Source of the DNA: an uncultured bacterium | Lineage (GTDB): Bacteria; Cyanobacteriota; Vampirovibrionia; Gastranaerophilales; Gastranaerophilaceae | Reading direction: 5' to 3' | Length of the DNA: 64,000 bases | Assembly (NCBI GenBank): GCA_949283255.1 | Contig: CASDRS010000005.1 | Coordinates: 1-64,000 of the forward strand | Shown: positions 63,519-64,000 of the stretch, one piece after another | Layout: every line of letters begins with the position of its first letter | Numbering within the stretch: the stretch's first letter is position 1 | Notes under the pieces: model-generated | The model's database searches: none | What the model was told of the DNA's origin: nothing | What the model saw: only the letters and a program-made list of their open reading frames with translations | Position numbers and translations under genes: made by a program

Positions 63519-64000
63519 TTCTCGGAAGTTCCAGCTTGATGTTCTGATGGAAAAAATTATATCTTTTCAATTTCCCTATATTATCTAAACTTTCCAGTAA
63601 ATCTTTTGATATAGTTTTCTTTGTAGAATTATTTGAACTTAAATAATTGCTGACCTGCGTATCAACATAATGTTTGCAATCCTTATACGGAACCTTTTCC
63701 CCGATAGAATAAACCAGTTTTAACACAAACAGGTCATTTTCTGTAAGTGATGTATTCCAATTTCCTCTTGCGCACATAACATCATCAGGATTAGGACTAT
63801 GTCCCAGCCCAAAAACATGTCCTAACTCGTGCATTAAAAGATGGTATATTTCATTAGAAGTAAATTCATTTCCATTTGCCTGCTGCACACCTATATTTAT
63901 GGCAAATATATTTAAGGAATTATTCGCTTGTTCACTGTACTGCAATCCTGAATAATTAACCTTTCCCTTTTTCCAGTAAATTTTTATATCTGTGTTTTTT
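63484..64000 (-). CDS. Matrixin-like zinc metalloprotease, 5' end cut by window
   Basis: The visible protein holds the metzincin zinc motif HELGHVFGLGH followed by the PNPDDVM turn (Met-turn: MC), typical of matrixins. The reading frame stays open to the right edge with coding-like residues (IKIYWKKGKVNYSG just before the TTG at 63943), so the true start lies beyond 64000 and any signal peptide is not visible. The C-terminal 60 residues are unassigned. It is probably secreted and cleaves proteins outside the cell. It overlaps the end of the MgtC-family gene on the other strand. Confidence 0.75.
   Translation of the reverse strand, partial: KNTDIKIYWKKGKVNYSGLQYSEQANNSLNIFAINIGVQQANGNEFTSNEIYHLLMHELGHVFGLGHSPNPDDVMCARGNWNTSLTENDLFVLKLVYSIGEKVPYKDCKHYVDTQVSNYLSSNNSTKKTISKDLLESLDNIGKLKRYNFFHQNIKLELPRITSKSVRYTPE

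Overview
The window is AT-rich bacterial chromosome, densely packed with genes on both strands. It reads most like a Candidatus Gastranaerophilales / Vampirovibrionia (Melainabacteria, the non-photosynthetic sisters of Cyanobacteria) genome. The evidence is an R3H-AAA ATPase of the chloroplast/cyanobacterial Ycf45 type (32678-34312), no photosynthesis genes, a Thermotoga/clostridial-type 58-residue ferredoxin, glycolysis and B12 genes, and many secreted or cytoplasmic proteins I cannot match to any widespread family. This placement is an inference from gene content; no rRNA is present. I saw no tRNA, rRNA, CRISPR array, insertion sequence or prophage.

Layout. 1-9 kb: T/A-rich hairpins, two secreted proteins of unknown function, a nitrilase-family amidase, NAD synthetase (nadE), a GNAT acetyltransferase, a degenerate HNH protein, gap, a small membrane protein, 5-formyl-THF cyclo-ligase and the cobalamin adenosyltransferase. 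9-12 kb: a tightly coupled run of a secreted NTF2-like protein, lspA, an rluD-like gene and a LapA-like gene, joined by TAATG overlaps. 11.8-16.4 kb (minus): a flagellar-type export operon, a tandem-SpoA protein followed by fliO-fliP-fliQ-fliR, then an unknown protein with its own strong ribosome binding site. 16.6-19.7 kb: tyrS-cysE-folC. 19.7-27.3 kb (minus): the peptidoglycan cluster murF-mraY-murD-ftsW-murG, followed by a glycosyltransferase with a cysteine-rich tail. 27.4-28.2 kb: rplU-rpmA behind a strong promoter and long leader. 28.2-34.3 kb: a 51-residue gene under a ribosome-site-masking hairpin, two zinc alcohol dehydrogenases, a GNAT-like protein, an unknown protein and the Ycf45-type ATPase. 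34.7-41.2 kb: a TPR pair, DAHP synthase, two related secreted proteins, a 47-residue gene, and rpsB-tsf. 41.2-48.4 kb: a 1407-residue GH13-like protein, ahcY, ferredoxin and deoB. 48.6-53.2 kb: alaS, a ComF-like gene, an unknown gene and a radical SAM gene. 53.2-55.6 kb (minus): a PilM-PilN fusion and a PilO-like gene. 55.7-58.4 kb: nadA, rlmB, primary-type sigma factor. 58.4-64 kb: a small membrane protein, a peptide-type ABC transporter without its ATPases, an MgtC-family gene and a matrixin-like protease cut by the right edge.

Themes. Most of the content is housekeeping (wall synthesis, translation, NAD, folate). The accessory interest lies in envelope machinery with unusual architecture: the export operon with a tandem-SpoA protein and a long-tailed FliQ, and the PilM-PilN fusion. 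It also lies in a group of lineage-type cytoplasmic proteins that share a short N-terminal signature, in several promoters whose -10 box sits 6-7 bases before the start codon (probable leaderless mRNAs), and in three genes under 60 codons that are easily missed.
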